From contig JAHDBD010000013.1 in NCBI GenBank assembly GCA_020630575.1, positions 1 to 64,000 of the forward strand: a stretch of 64,000 nt of DNA, given 5' to 3'. Below are positions 56,243 to 64,000 of the stretch, piece after piece. Positions within the stretch are counted from its first letter, which is position 1. The number at the start of each line of letters is the position of its first letter. The notes beneath the pieces were generated by a model. It searched no databases and was not told the DNA's origin. It was given only the letters and a program-made list of their open reading frames with translations. This DNA is from Bernardetia sp. (lineage in GTDB: Bacteria > Bacteroidota > Bacteroidia > Cytophagales > Bernardetiaceae). Both the position numbers and the translations under genes were made by a program.

Positions 56243-56729
56243 CTAAATAAAAGTCATACAATCAATATTTAGATTGTTTTATATTTTTTTTGTCCTTTCT
56301 AAATTTGACTATATTTCTATTTATTTCTTAATCAGTTAAGTGAACAGAATCATTTACAGATTCATTAGAATTTGTCTAATATTTAAAAAAAATATTGAAA
56401 GACTAAACTTTCACTTTCAAATTATTTTTTAATTCTATATTATTCTATTTATCGACTTCTGTTTTACTTTTTAGTAATTCCTTTAAGATTAAGTTTGTTT
56501 AAAGCTAAACAAATCAGTAACTGATAGATTATAATATTGAGAATTTTTACAAAGAAGTAATAAATCTAAATCTTAATAGAAAAGCAGATTTATATATAGT
56601 ATAGTTTTTATTACAAATCGGAAAAAATATGTATTACTCAATCTTAATTTTTAGTCAAAAATTAGTAAACAAATATTTTTTGGTAGATTACTCACAAAAT
56701 TATTTATTGTCTCTATCTAACAAAAAGAA
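56243..56729. other. AT-rich divergent region recJ/rimK
   Basis: About 490 bases without an ORF. Minus-strand TAATTTTG (56695-56702) with TTTG 18 bases upstream (56721-56724) is a possible far-upstream recJ promoter, which would give a leader near 490 nt. No repeat seen. Confidence 0.3.
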
Positions 56730-57629
56730 ATGAAAATTGCCGTTCTATCTACAAATAAAAATTTGTACTCCACCAAAAGGTTGATTGAAGCCATTGAAAA
56801 CAAAGGACATGAAGCTATGCTCATTAATCATACAAAATGTCATTTTGAAATGGAAGAAGGACATCCAACCATTTTTCATAAAGGAAAATTACTTCCTTAT
56901 TTTGATGCTATTATTCCTAGAATTGGTGCATCAGTCACCTACATTGGAACAGCAGTAGTTCGCCAATTCGAAATGCAAGGTACTCTTTGTGCTAATAGTT
57001 CAGAAAGTATTTCACAATCTAGAGACAAACTTCGTAGTCTTCAGTTATTATCAAAAATAGGTGTAGGAATTCCAAAGACTGTTTTTGCTAGTTTTCCAAA
57101 AAATAACGAAGTTGATATGCTTATCAAAGAGGTAGGAGGTACACCTGTTATCATAAAAGTCTTGGAAGGAACGCAAGGTTTAGGTGTTGTTTTGGCAGAG
57201 ACTGACCAAGCAGCTAAATCTACGATTGAAGCCTTTTCAGGCATAAAGCAAAATATTTTGATTCAGGAGTTCATTGAAGAATCAGGTGGTGCTGATATTC
57301 GTGCGTTTGTAGTAGATGGTAAAGTGGTTGGTTCGATGAAAAGACAGGGAAAAGAAGGTGAATTTCGCTCAAATCTTCATAGAGGAGGAGCAAGTACAAT
57401 TATTGAGCTTTCAGAAATAGAATCTCAAACAGCTATAAAAGCTGCTCAAGCAATGGGTTTGTGTGTAGCAGGTGTAGATATTTTAGTTTCTTCTCGTGGG
57501 CCTTTAGTTTTGGAAGTCAATTCTTCTCCAGGTTTGCAAGGAATAGAAACAGCTACACAAGTAGATATTGCTACAAAAATAGTAGAATATATAGAACGTA
57601 TTAGCACTGCAAAACAAAAAGAAGAATGA
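56730..57629 (+). CDS. rimK: RimK-type glutamate ligase (ribosomal protein S6 modification)
   Basis: 299 residues, ATP-grasp ligase that adds Glu residues to the C terminus of ribosomal protein bS6. Motifs: MKIAVLSTNKNLYSTKRL at the N terminus, PRIGASVTYIGTAVVRQFEM near residue 69, SRDKLRSLQLLSKIGVGIPKT, the ATP-binding IIKVLEGTQGLGVVLAE near 140-156, ADIRAFVVDGKVVGSMKR near 188-205, and the Mg-binding GPLVLEVNSSPGLQGIE near 260-275. Length is that of RimK (about 300), not of longer ATP-grasp ligases. A RimB-type protease gene often lies next to rimK in other bacteria; none is here. Confidence 0.93.
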   Translation: MKIAVLSTNKNLYSTKRLIEAIENKGHEAMLINHTKCHFEMEEGHPTIFHKGKLLPYFDAIIPRIGASVTYIGTAVVRQFEMQGTLCANSSESISQSRDKLRSLQLLSKIGVGIPKTVFASFPKNNEVDMLIKEVGGTPVIIKVLEGTQGLGVVLAETDQAAKSTIEAFSGIKQNILIQEFIEESGGADIRAFVVDGKVVGSMKRQGKEGEFRSNLHRGGASTIIELSEIESQTAIKAAQAMGLCVAGVDILVSSRGPLVLEVNSSPGLQGIETATQVDIATKIVEYIERISTAKQKEE

Positions 57630-57643
57630 TATTTTATTTTTAT

Positions 57644-57672
57644 CAATTAAACAATATTTTAACCCTGCTTCT
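57644..57672 (+). repeat. degenerate copy of the 29-bp hairpin repeat
   Basis: Aligns with 53350-53378 at roughly 20 of 29 positions; the right arm TTTTAACCCTG is intact but the left arm has decayed, so the hairpin is lost. Confidence 0.4.
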
Positions 57673-57706
57673 ATATAAATTCAAAGTCATACATAGATAA
57701 TTTGAG

Positions 57707-58255
57707 TTACTCAAAGTCGACTTCTCTAACATTTTTATTTGTTCTGAGGCGTTCTACTTGATTTCTTAAGTTATTTCGAAGCTCATCACCTTTTCGTATT
57801 CCAGACAAAGAAAGATTAGGATTACTTCTATCTGATGATGTTATTTCAATGACTGAAAGACCTACCAATCGTTGTAAAAAAGGTTCTACCAAACGAATAT
57901 CTTTTACTCTATATAATTCTATTTCATCAGTCGTACGTGTCAGCATTCCTTTTTTTATGATAAGTCGTTCGCTTGTAAGTGTATAATTGATAAAACGGGT
58001 ATCAAATATTCTTAGAAAAACGATCGAAAAAGGAATAATAATACTAGCAAGCAAAACTACCCAAAAAAATGTGTCTAGTTTTGGGTTTTCAATTCCTTTT
58101 GTCCACAAATAAATAATAATGGTAGGAAGAACAATTCCTAAAATTGCCCAAAAAATGACATTTCCAAGGTGCAAAAGCCAAGAAGGCGAGCCACTCCAAA
58201 GGGTTTGCTCAGTAGTAGAATTATTTAAATTATCTGATGGATTTGGTGTATTCAT
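57707..58255 (-). CDS. membrane protein with bacterial PH domain
   Basis: 182 residues. Two membrane helices (about 28-50 and 60-83), then a bacterial PH (YdbT/YdbS-like, bPH2) domain: NYTLTSERLIIKKGMLTRTT, EIELYRVKDIRLVEPFLQRL with GLSVIEITSSD. The pattern of a membrane hairpin followed by TSERLIIKKG is diagnostic. Function of such proteins is not known beyond membrane association. Convergent with rimK, divergent from trmB. Confidence 0.85.
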   Translation of the reverse strand: MNTPNPSDNLNNSTTEQTLWSGSPSWLLHLGNVIFWAILGIVLPTIIIYLWTKGIENPKLDTFFWVVLLASIIIPFSIVFLRIFDTRFINYTLTSERLIIKKGMLTRTTDEIELYRVKDIRLVEPFLQRLVGLSVIEITSSDRSNPNLSLSGIRKGDELRNNLRNQVERLRTNKNVREVDFE

Positions 58256-58426
58256 TTCAAAAAAGGCTTTAAATTAGTTAGAATTATGGCTTACAATGAA
58301 GCAAGATAAGATAGAATGAAATATATTTGTATTCAAATTATACATCACTTACAAAAATAAGAATATTTAGAAGATTAATTTCTTTCAAAATCAGTCTTTA
58401 GATATACGTTTAAAACACAAGAAAAG

Positions 58427-59086
58427 ATGGCTAGAAAAAAAATGATGCGTTTTGAAGAAAATTTAGAACGTTATAATGTATTACAAATGGAAGATGAAGC
58501 CTACACAAAACTAAAAGGAAATTGGAACAAAACTCATTTTCCATCGTCACAACCTATCGTTTTAGAACTTGCTTGTGGATATGGTGAATATAGTGTAGGA
58601 CTAGGAAAAGTTTATCCAAACAAAAATTTTGTTGGTGTAGATGTAAAAGGAGATAGGTTGTGGAGAGGAAGCACAGATGCTTTAGCAAATGATTCTTTTA
58701 ATGTAGCTTTTTTACGTGCCGAAATCCAAAAGTTAGATGAGTTTTTTGAAGAAAATGAAGTAAGTGAAATTTGGGTAATTCATCCAGACCCACGCCCAAG
58801 AAAAAGAGATAGAAAACGCAGATTGACAAACTCTCGTTTTTTAGATATGTATAAAAAAGTATTAAAAAAAGGAGGAACTGTTCATATCAAAACTGATGAT
58901 GACCCTCTTTATGACTATACATTAGAAGAAATAGCAAAGTATAAAATCAAAAACCTTTTAGTAACACGAGATTTACATAATTCGCCTCTCTATCCAGAGC
59001 ATCACGGAATACTTACACGCTACGAGAAACGAGCGCAAAAACAAGGGTTGAAAATTAATTATCTGCGTTTTGAGTTTGATGATTAA
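58427..59086 (+). CDS. trmB: tRNA (guanine-N7-)-methyltransferase
   Basis: 219 residues. SAM-dependent enzyme that makes m7G46 in tRNA. LELACGYGEYSVGLGKVYP at about residues 43-61 is the SAM-binding loop, NFVGVDVKGDRLWRG the acidic strand, and EIWVIHPDPRPRKRDRKRRL near 117-136 the catalytic and RNA-binding signature (canonical FPDPW.K..H.KRR; here HPDPRPRK.RDRKRRL). The Phe/Trp changes are common in Bacteroidota. TDDDPLYDYTLEEI closes the fold. Ends at a perfect terminator. Confidence 0.93.
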   Translation: MARKKMMRFEENLERYNVLQMEDEAYTKLKGNWNKTHFPSSQPIVLELACGYGEYSVGLGKVYPNKNFVGVDVKGDRLWRGSTDALANDSFNVAFLRAEIQKLDEFFEENEVSEIWVIHPDPRPRKRDRKRRLTNSRFLDMYKKVLKKGGTVHIKTDDDPLYDYTLEEIAKYKIKNLLVTRDLHNSPLYPEHHGILTRYEKRAQKQGLKINYLRFEFDD

Positions 59087-59093
59087 AATAAAG

Positions 59094-59127
59094 TATCTAG
59101 TTCAAGCATCGACGCTTGAACTAGATA
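59094..59127. terminator. bidirectional terminator after trmB
   Basis: Perfect 14-bp stem TATCTAGTTCAAGC/GCTTGAACTAGATA with a 6-nt loop, T-rich on the plus side, between convergent genes. Confidence 0.75.
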
Positions 59128-59143
59128 TTTTAACTACTCCATT

Positions 59144-60100
59144 TTATAGTATTTCTTTTTCGATTTTCAATTTTAAAGATTCAAGAAGTCTTGTTTCAAA
59201 ATCTTTGATAATCTGTTTTGCCCAAAAATTTGCATATCCATTCATTTTTGAGTTTAGAGTATATTCACAGTTCAGTATTAGTTCTGCTTTTCCATTTCTT
59301 GCTGTTATTATTTTATAGGAAATATTTTCAAAATGAAAGTAATTACTATTCAATAAATGTTTGTCAGTAGGCAAATCTCTCAATTCTGATTTGTCAATAT
59401 GAACTTTAAACTCAATAAAATTTAGTGTGTCAATTTGAGATATTGTTTCATAAAGTTTTAGATTATCTGTAAAATATCCAATTCTAAATTCTTGATTATC
59501 TATGGTTTTTAACTCTGATTTTATTGGACGAGGAACGCCTATAAAATTATAAAATCCTTTGTTATACTCTTCCTTTTTGATTTCAGGAACTTCTATTAAA
59601 TGATTCCAAATTATTTCTTTTGTTGCTTTTATCTCAATTCTTGTTTCAATGCTAAATGATTCTTTATTGTTTGGCAGATAAGATTCAAGGGGATTTAATA
59701 AAAAGGGTAATAAAATGATTGAATATAACTTTTTGGACTTTCTTTTTTTGATTAATGGTGCAATACATAGTCCTACTAACCCAGCAACTAGTAAAAATGG
59801 AAAAGCAATAATTAGAATACACAACCAATCTTCTATTCCACTAGAAAGGGTAAAAAAGAAAAATAATAAAACACTTAAAAAAGGAAATGAAAATTGCTTC
59901 CACCTAGATTCTAGTATCTCTTTTCTTGCAAATAGAACAGGAATTATTGAAATAACAATTGGTAAAACCCAAATGAAAGAAATACTATAAATATTATAAT
60001 CTTCATACATTCCATTTATACCCTCTTTACCACAAATTAATCTATAGCAATAGCCATAAATTGCTCCAAGTAATATTCCTACATATTGAATATATTTCAT
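59144..60100 (-). CDS. membrane protein with SRPBCC-like domain
   Basis: 318 residues. Four membrane helices fill the first 140 residues (YVGILLGAIYGYCYRLI, SFIWVLPIVISIIPVLF, FPFLSVLLFFFFTLSSG, LCILIIAFPFLLVAGLVGLC), followed by a domain starting IETRIEIKATKEIIWNHLIEV that fits the SRPBCC/START-like pattern (first strand, then the W..L helix). FYNFIGVPRPIKSEL and a long final helix (FWAKQIIKDFETRLLESLKL) complete it. The SRPBCC cavity usually binds hydrophobic ligands; the ligand is unknown. It lies 44 bases beyond the stop of the upstream minus-strand gene and may be co-transcribed with it. Confidence 0.65.
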   Translation of the reverse strand: MKYIQYVGILLGAIYGYCYRLICGKEGINGMYEDYNIYSISFIWVLPIVISIIPVLFARKEILESRWKQFSFPFLSVLLFFFFTLSSGIEDWLCILIIAFPFLLVAGLVGLCIAPLIKKRKSKKLYSIILLPFLLNPLESYLPNNKESFSIETRIEIKATKEIIWNHLIEVPEIKKEEYNKGFYNFIGVPRPIKSELKTIDNQEFRIGYFTDNLKLYETISQIDTLNFIEFKVHIDKSELRDLPTDKHLLNSNYFHFENISYKIITARNGKAELILNCEYTLNSKMNGYANFWAKQIIKDFETRLLESLKLKIEKEIL

Positions 60101-60144
60101 ATTTTTCTTAGTTAGTTTGTATTGTTACTTAAAATAAATAAAAA

Positions 60145-63100
60145 TTACTCCACAAAAACCTTCTTTGTTCCTTCATTTCCCTTAACACTTGGAAAATACA
60201 TCAATTCTACACTTGCAGGATTAAGTGTAAAAACACCCGAATAACGAGGTTCTAAAATAATCTCAAAAGTATGTGTGCCAGTAGGCATTCTAGTGCAGAA
60301 AATAGCTGTTTTGTGTTTAAACTCCTCTCTGTATGTTTCTATTCCTCTGTGATAATAATAGTAGCTATGCCTAAATGAATACGGGTTTTTTCCATAAACA
60401 CAACTTGCAGGAATTGGAACTTCTATTGATACATATTCGGATTCTTGTTTTGCTGTTACTTCAATAGTCAAAACAATAGGTTTTCCTACTTTAATGTAAA
60501 CTGAATCTGACTTTAATTCCGTTATTTTTTCAGAATTTGCGTCTTTAAAATAGGTTTTGATATGAAAATTATCACTTGTCTTTTGAGTTACTTGAGGTAC
60601 AAAATATTCTTGTGACAAACTCACAAAAACAGGTGCAAGTCCTTTTTTAGTTATTTCATTTGGTAAATTTTCTTTAGAAAAAACCTGCTCAGTTGTTTCC
60701 ATCAGATTTTGACCATTGGCTTGCAATTCTGTTTTGATACTATTTTTTCCTTTTGATTCAAAATCTGGTAAAATAGTCGATAAAATCCTTGCTGATTCGT
60801 ATGTATTTGTCCAATATCCACTCTGATTACGATTTTCTAAAAAATACTGGCGAACTTTTGCTAAATCAATAGAATGCATGTTTTTTCCTTTTGCCTGTCT
60901 CAAAATTTGATAGGCTAAAATATTTAATTGTATCTTATTTCTGAATAAGGAATAATATCCTCTATAATTTGTTTCTGACCAAAATATACTACCAAAAATG
61001 TTCTTTTTTTGTTTTATCTCCAAAATACGAAGCGAAATAGGTAAATCATACAATTGTCTTAAACGCAAAATAGAAAGTTGATTGTAAAGAGAGTGATGTT
61101 CTGCTATATCTTCTTGAATTTGTAGAGAAATACTTAGTTTTTCAACACTGTCTTTATAAGTTTTTTGATACACCTTATTTTTTGCCAAAACAGTATATAT
61201 TTCTACTTTTTCTTGTTGCTCATGTGTAAACAAACTAAGTCTCAAGGCATTTTCAGCCTTTGATAGAGTTTCGTTAGAAATTTCATAGCCTTTTTCTTTT
61301 GCATCAAACAAAATACCATAAATATAAGCTGTCATGTGAGCATTTGGAGCAGAAGTAGCCCACCAACCCCACCAACCATCATCATATTGAGCTTCAACAA
61401 GTTTTTTGATTAATTCTTCTAGTTCTTTTTGTTTTTTAGTTTCAAAAGGTAAATTCAAAGCTGTTTTGATGTCCTTTTCAAGTATATAGGCACGAATTTT
61501 TGAGGCTTTTTGTTCGTTACAAGCATAAGCATAACTTTGAATGTGTTCCAATTCTGAAACCATTACTTCTAAAATATTGTCTTTTACCTGAAGTTTTATA
61601 GGATTTTGATTTGAAATAGAATCCTTAAAATCACGTAAGTCTAGCGTTGTGTCACCTTCCAAAATGGCAAAAACTCCTCTTCGTTGTATGACTCCCTTTT
61701 TAAAAATCGGAATTTTGCGCTCTTCACCATCTGTATAAACCTGTTTTTCAGAAATATCAGCATTCATAACATACTGAACAGTCAGAGAATCTTGCAAACT
61801 AGTTAAGGAATCAATAGACAAATCTACTGTTTTACTAGAGTTATCAGCCACACTAAAACGCAGAGAATCGACACTAGAAAATAATATTTTTCGCTCTTTT
61901 TGAGGAATTTTCTTTCCTTCTAAATCAAAATAACTATTCACTTTTATAGAATCTCTACTATAAGAAGCTATTTTTCCAATAATTCTGACAGAATCTCCTT
62001 CTATCAAAAAACGAGGAAGTGAAAGCTGTCCTGAAAGTGTCAAAAAAGAATTTGTTTGGACGAGAGCTTGACCGTTTTGATTATTTTCTCCATATGCAAT
62101 AGCAAGTGTTTTCCAACTTGTAATATCATCTGGATAAGTAACTTCAAAACTTGCTTTTCCATTTTCATCTGTTTTTAAAGTCGGCTGCCAGATTGCATTA
62201 TCTGTAAAATAATTTCGGATATTTTTCTTTTTATTTGGTGCAAAATAATCCTCTACATCCAGACTTTTAGTTTCAAGATTTACTATATTTGATAAGGCTA
62301 AACTCTTTTTTAAATTCTTCGAACTATTTATGCCACCTGCTGAATTAGTCAAGTAATCACTACTGACTTGAGATATGGAAGTAACCATAGCACGATTTTG
62401 TCTTGATGGAGAGTAAGAACTCACTACTACTGATTCAAGAAGTTCTGATGATTCATTCATACTTACATCAAGCCAAATATTGTAATTGGTAGTTACTTTT
62501 TCTATTGAACTGTAACCAACATATTGAAAAACTAATATACTACCTACGGGAGTTGTAATAGAATAATTTCCTTCTATATCTGTAATTGTTCCTCTGTTTG
62601 TCCCTTTTACTATGACAGTTGCACCTGGTAGAGGTTCTCCAATTTCATTAGTTACTTTTCCCATGTAAGTTCTGACATTTCTAGTAAAATTATCATTTTT
62701 GTAATAATTTGTTGGATGATTTTCTAGTTTTTCTAATTCCAGTACATCATTCGAATTGTAAGCGACTTTGACTTTCTTTTTTCCATAGCAATCCATACCT
62801 GCTTCTTCAAAATTGATTTGTAGAGGGAGAGAATCAGCATTGTACTCTTCTACTTTTATATCATTTATTCTTGCACATTCTTCATAATGATATTTATAAT
62901 AAACTGAAACTTGATACGTTCCAGCAATTATTTTTCCTTTAAATGGAATTAGGTTTTCAAAGAAATATTCTTTTTCAAAATTCTCACTCAAAGAATCGGA
63001 ATTTTTAAAAATCAGTTTGTTCCATTCCTTAGAAATCACTTGAAATTGTGAGGTATTCCACTCATAGAGTGTTTCTTTATATCTTTTTTGTGCGAAATAG

Positions 63101-64000
63101 GAATAATCAAAAAATGGTAGTGCATGATTTATAGCTATTGTTTTGGCTGTTTTAGTTAGTTGAACTGATTTATAAGTCGGAAAAAATGTCTTTTTTGGAA
63201 ATGTTTTATTACTACTAATTTTCCCTTTCTCAAATTCATATGTAGAAGTTAGAGTAGTATCTCTTCCATCGCTTAGCGTCAATGTTATGATAGAATCCTT
63301 TTTAACATATTTTCCTTCTTCCATATCATAAGACACAAAAGGTTCAAAATACAAGGTATCCCATTTTATTTCTGTTTCTCGTAGAATCCTAAACTCTCCT
63401 TTATGTAGGAGAGGGTAACGCCATTTATGACGATATATATTTGTTTTCTCATCATAACTAGAGGTAGAATAAACTTGTGTTACATCTCCTTTCCCTTGCT
63501 GAATTTGCATGATTGGATTCCAACCATGGTATCCATACGTAACTCCTACAAAAGTATGAGAACCTAGCATTATTTTCTCTTCATTAGATAACTTTGAGGA
63601 CACTTTTTTAGTATGAACATAACTCGGTAAATTATCCAAATCAAAAGAAAGTATAGTTTCTTTTCCCATTGGAATAGAAATGCTATCAATAGAAATAATA
63701 TTATGTTTCAGACGGATTTCTAGTTTATGAACTCCTTCTGAAAGCACAATTAGATGGTCTTGATGAAAATTTATGGTTGATAAATAAGTCAAACTATCAT
63801 CAATTTTTATCCAAGCGATATCTTCATATCCTTTTTGGGTAAAGAAAAATGGAAATAATGCACCTATATTTAAGTCATGATTTCGTTTAAATTCTTCTTT
63901 CAAATAATTAGTTTGATCCCACCCTGCATTTATATTTTTCAGTTTGGTTTGTAATGAATCGTATATATTTTGATAGGGAATGGAAACTCTAAATCCTTCT
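60145..64000 (-). CDS. alpha-2-macroglobulin-like protein, 5' end outside window
   Basis: The frame stays open through position 64000 (upstream codons read QTKLKNINAGWDQTNYLKEE before the TTG at 63903), so the gene is partial at its 5' end; more than 1280 residues are visible. In order: beta-rich domains, a CarboxypepD_reg-like insert (VTNEIGEPLPGATVIVKGTN), the A2M bait-proximal block (TLKTDENGKASFEVTYPDD), and the thioester region YAYACNEQKAS near 61510, whose CNEQ stands where family members have CGEQ or CLEQ. A helical toroid-like domain (GWWGWWATSAPNAHMTAYIY) and a C-terminal macroglobulin domain follow. Bacterial A2Ms trap proteases at the cell surface or periplasm. The signal peptide must lie outside the window. 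Confidence 0.8.
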   Translation of the reverse strand, partial: EGFRVSIPYQNIYDSLQTKLKNINAGWDQTNYLKEEFKRNHDLNIGALFPFFFTQKGYEDIAWIKIDDSLTYLSTINFHQDHLIVLSEGVHKLEIRLKHNIISIDSISIPMGKETILSFDLDNLPSYVHTKKVSSKLSNEEKIMLGSHTFVGVTYGYHGWNPIMQIQQGKGDVTQVYSTSSYDEKTNIYRHKWRYPLLHKGEFRILRETEIKWDTLYFEPFVSYDMEEGKYVKKDSIITLTLSDGRDTTLTSTYEFEKGKISSNKTFPKKTFFPTYKSVQLTKTAKTIAINHALPFFDYSYFAQKRYKETLYEWNTSQFQVISKEWNKLIFKNSDSLSENFEKEYFFENLIPFKGKIIAGTYQVSVYYKYHYEECARINDIKVEEYNADSLPLQINFEEAGMDCYGKKKVKVAYNSNDVLELEKLENHPTNYYKNDNFTRNVRTYMGKVTNEIGEPLPGATVIVKGTNRGTITDIEGNYSITTPVGSILVFQYVGYSSIEKVTTNYNIWLDVSMNESSELLESVVVSSYSPSRQNRAMVTSISQVSSDYLTNSAGGINSSKNLKKSLALSNIVNLETKSLDVEDYFAPNKKKNIRNYFTDNAIWQPTLKTDENGKASFEVTYPDDITSWKTLAIAYGENNQNGQALVQTNSFLTLSGQLSLPRFLIEGDSVRIIGKIASYSRDSIKVNSYFDLEGKKIPQKERKILFSSVDSLRFSVADNSSKTVDLSIDSLTSLQDSLTVQYVMNADISEKQVYTDGEERKIPIFKKGVIQRRGVFAILEGDTTLDLRDFKDSISNQNPIKLQVKDNILEVMVSELEHIQSYAYACNEQKASKIRAYILEKDIKTALNLPFETKKQKELEELIKKLVEAQYDDGWWGWWATSAPNAHMTAYIYGILFDAKEKGYEISNETLSKAENALRLSLFTHEQQEKVEIYTVLAKNKVYQKTYKDSVEKLSISLQIQEDIAEHHSLYNQLSILRLRQLYDLPISLRILEIKQKKNIFGSIFWSETNYRGYYSLFRNKIQLNILAYQILRQAKGKNMHSIDLAKVRQYFLENRNQSGYWTNTYESARILSTILPDFESKGKNSIKTELQANGQNLMETTEQVFSKENLPNEITKKGLAPVFVSLSQEYFVPQVTQKTSDNFHIKTYFKDANSEKITELKSDSVYIKVGKPIVLTIEVTAKQESEYVSIEVPIPASCVYGKNPYSFRHSYYYYHRGIETYREEFKHKTAIFCTRMPTGTHTFEIILEPRYSGVFTLNPASVELMYFPSVKGNEGTKKVFVE

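Noticed and set aside
59070-59318. Plus-strand frame overlapping the end of trmB
   Set aside because: It runs through the perfect terminator at 59094-59127 and is antisense to the SRPBCC-like gene.

Overview
This is a low-GC window from a Bacteroidota chromosome. It is most like a marine Cytophagales of the Bernardetia/Flexibacter type, though that placement is inferred from gene content and not from any search. Supporting signs are -7 elements of the form TAnnTTTG (once paired with TTTG 19 bases upstream), weak Shine-Dalgarno sequences, a tRNA gene without an encoded CCA, a DUF4271-type membrane gene next to hemD, and very large soluble multi-PAS histidine kinases. Coding density is ordinary, genes are mostly monocistronic, and many ends carry long perfect hairpin terminators.

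Layout. 0-3.5 kb looks accessory: a DUF262/DUF1524 (GmrSD-like) protein, a nested palindromic element and an ADP-ribosylglycohydrolase. 3.7-15 kb holds an RRM RNA-binding protein, katG, an MpaB/Lcp-like oxygenase, a 144-bp palindromic element, an Lrp/AsnC regulator, a probable 120-nt structured RNA, a zinc-ribbon membrane protein, a polytopic membrane protein and the DUF4271-hemD pair. 15-24 kb carries two small unknown genes, gyrA, a TPR lipoprotein/periplasmic-type protein, a 0.74-kb gene-free stretch with hairpins, a Sua5/YciO protein and murB. 24-32 kb is signalling and envelope: a membrane histidine kinase, a SpoIIE phosphatase, two tandem TlpA-like proteins, a STAS protein and rpsT. 32.9-46 kb has dxs followed by two giant PAS-repeat histidine kinases (1534 and 2037 residues). 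46-51 kb, on the minus strand, has odhB with two lipoyl domains, a SulP transporter and bioB. 51.4-53.2 kb is the strangest part: a class-II tRNA-like gene with an abnormal anticodon loop and a 59-nt variable region, a cyclase-fold protein that appears to have lost both metal-binding aspartates, and tRNA-Phe behind a consensus promoter. 53.4-64 kb contains a flavin reductase family protein, recJ, rimK, a PH-domain protein, trmB, a membrane/SRPBCC protein and the 3' part of an alpha-2-macroglobulin-like gene that runs off the window.

How it works together. Most genes are housekeeping and unrelated to each other. The coherent themes are signal transduction (three histidine kinases without adjacent response regulators, and a SpoIIE/STAS partner-switching pair without its kinase) and dispersed structured intergenic repeats. 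One 29-bp hairpin repeat shows a compensatory base-pair change between two copies. No phage, IS transposase, CRISPR array or origin was recognised.
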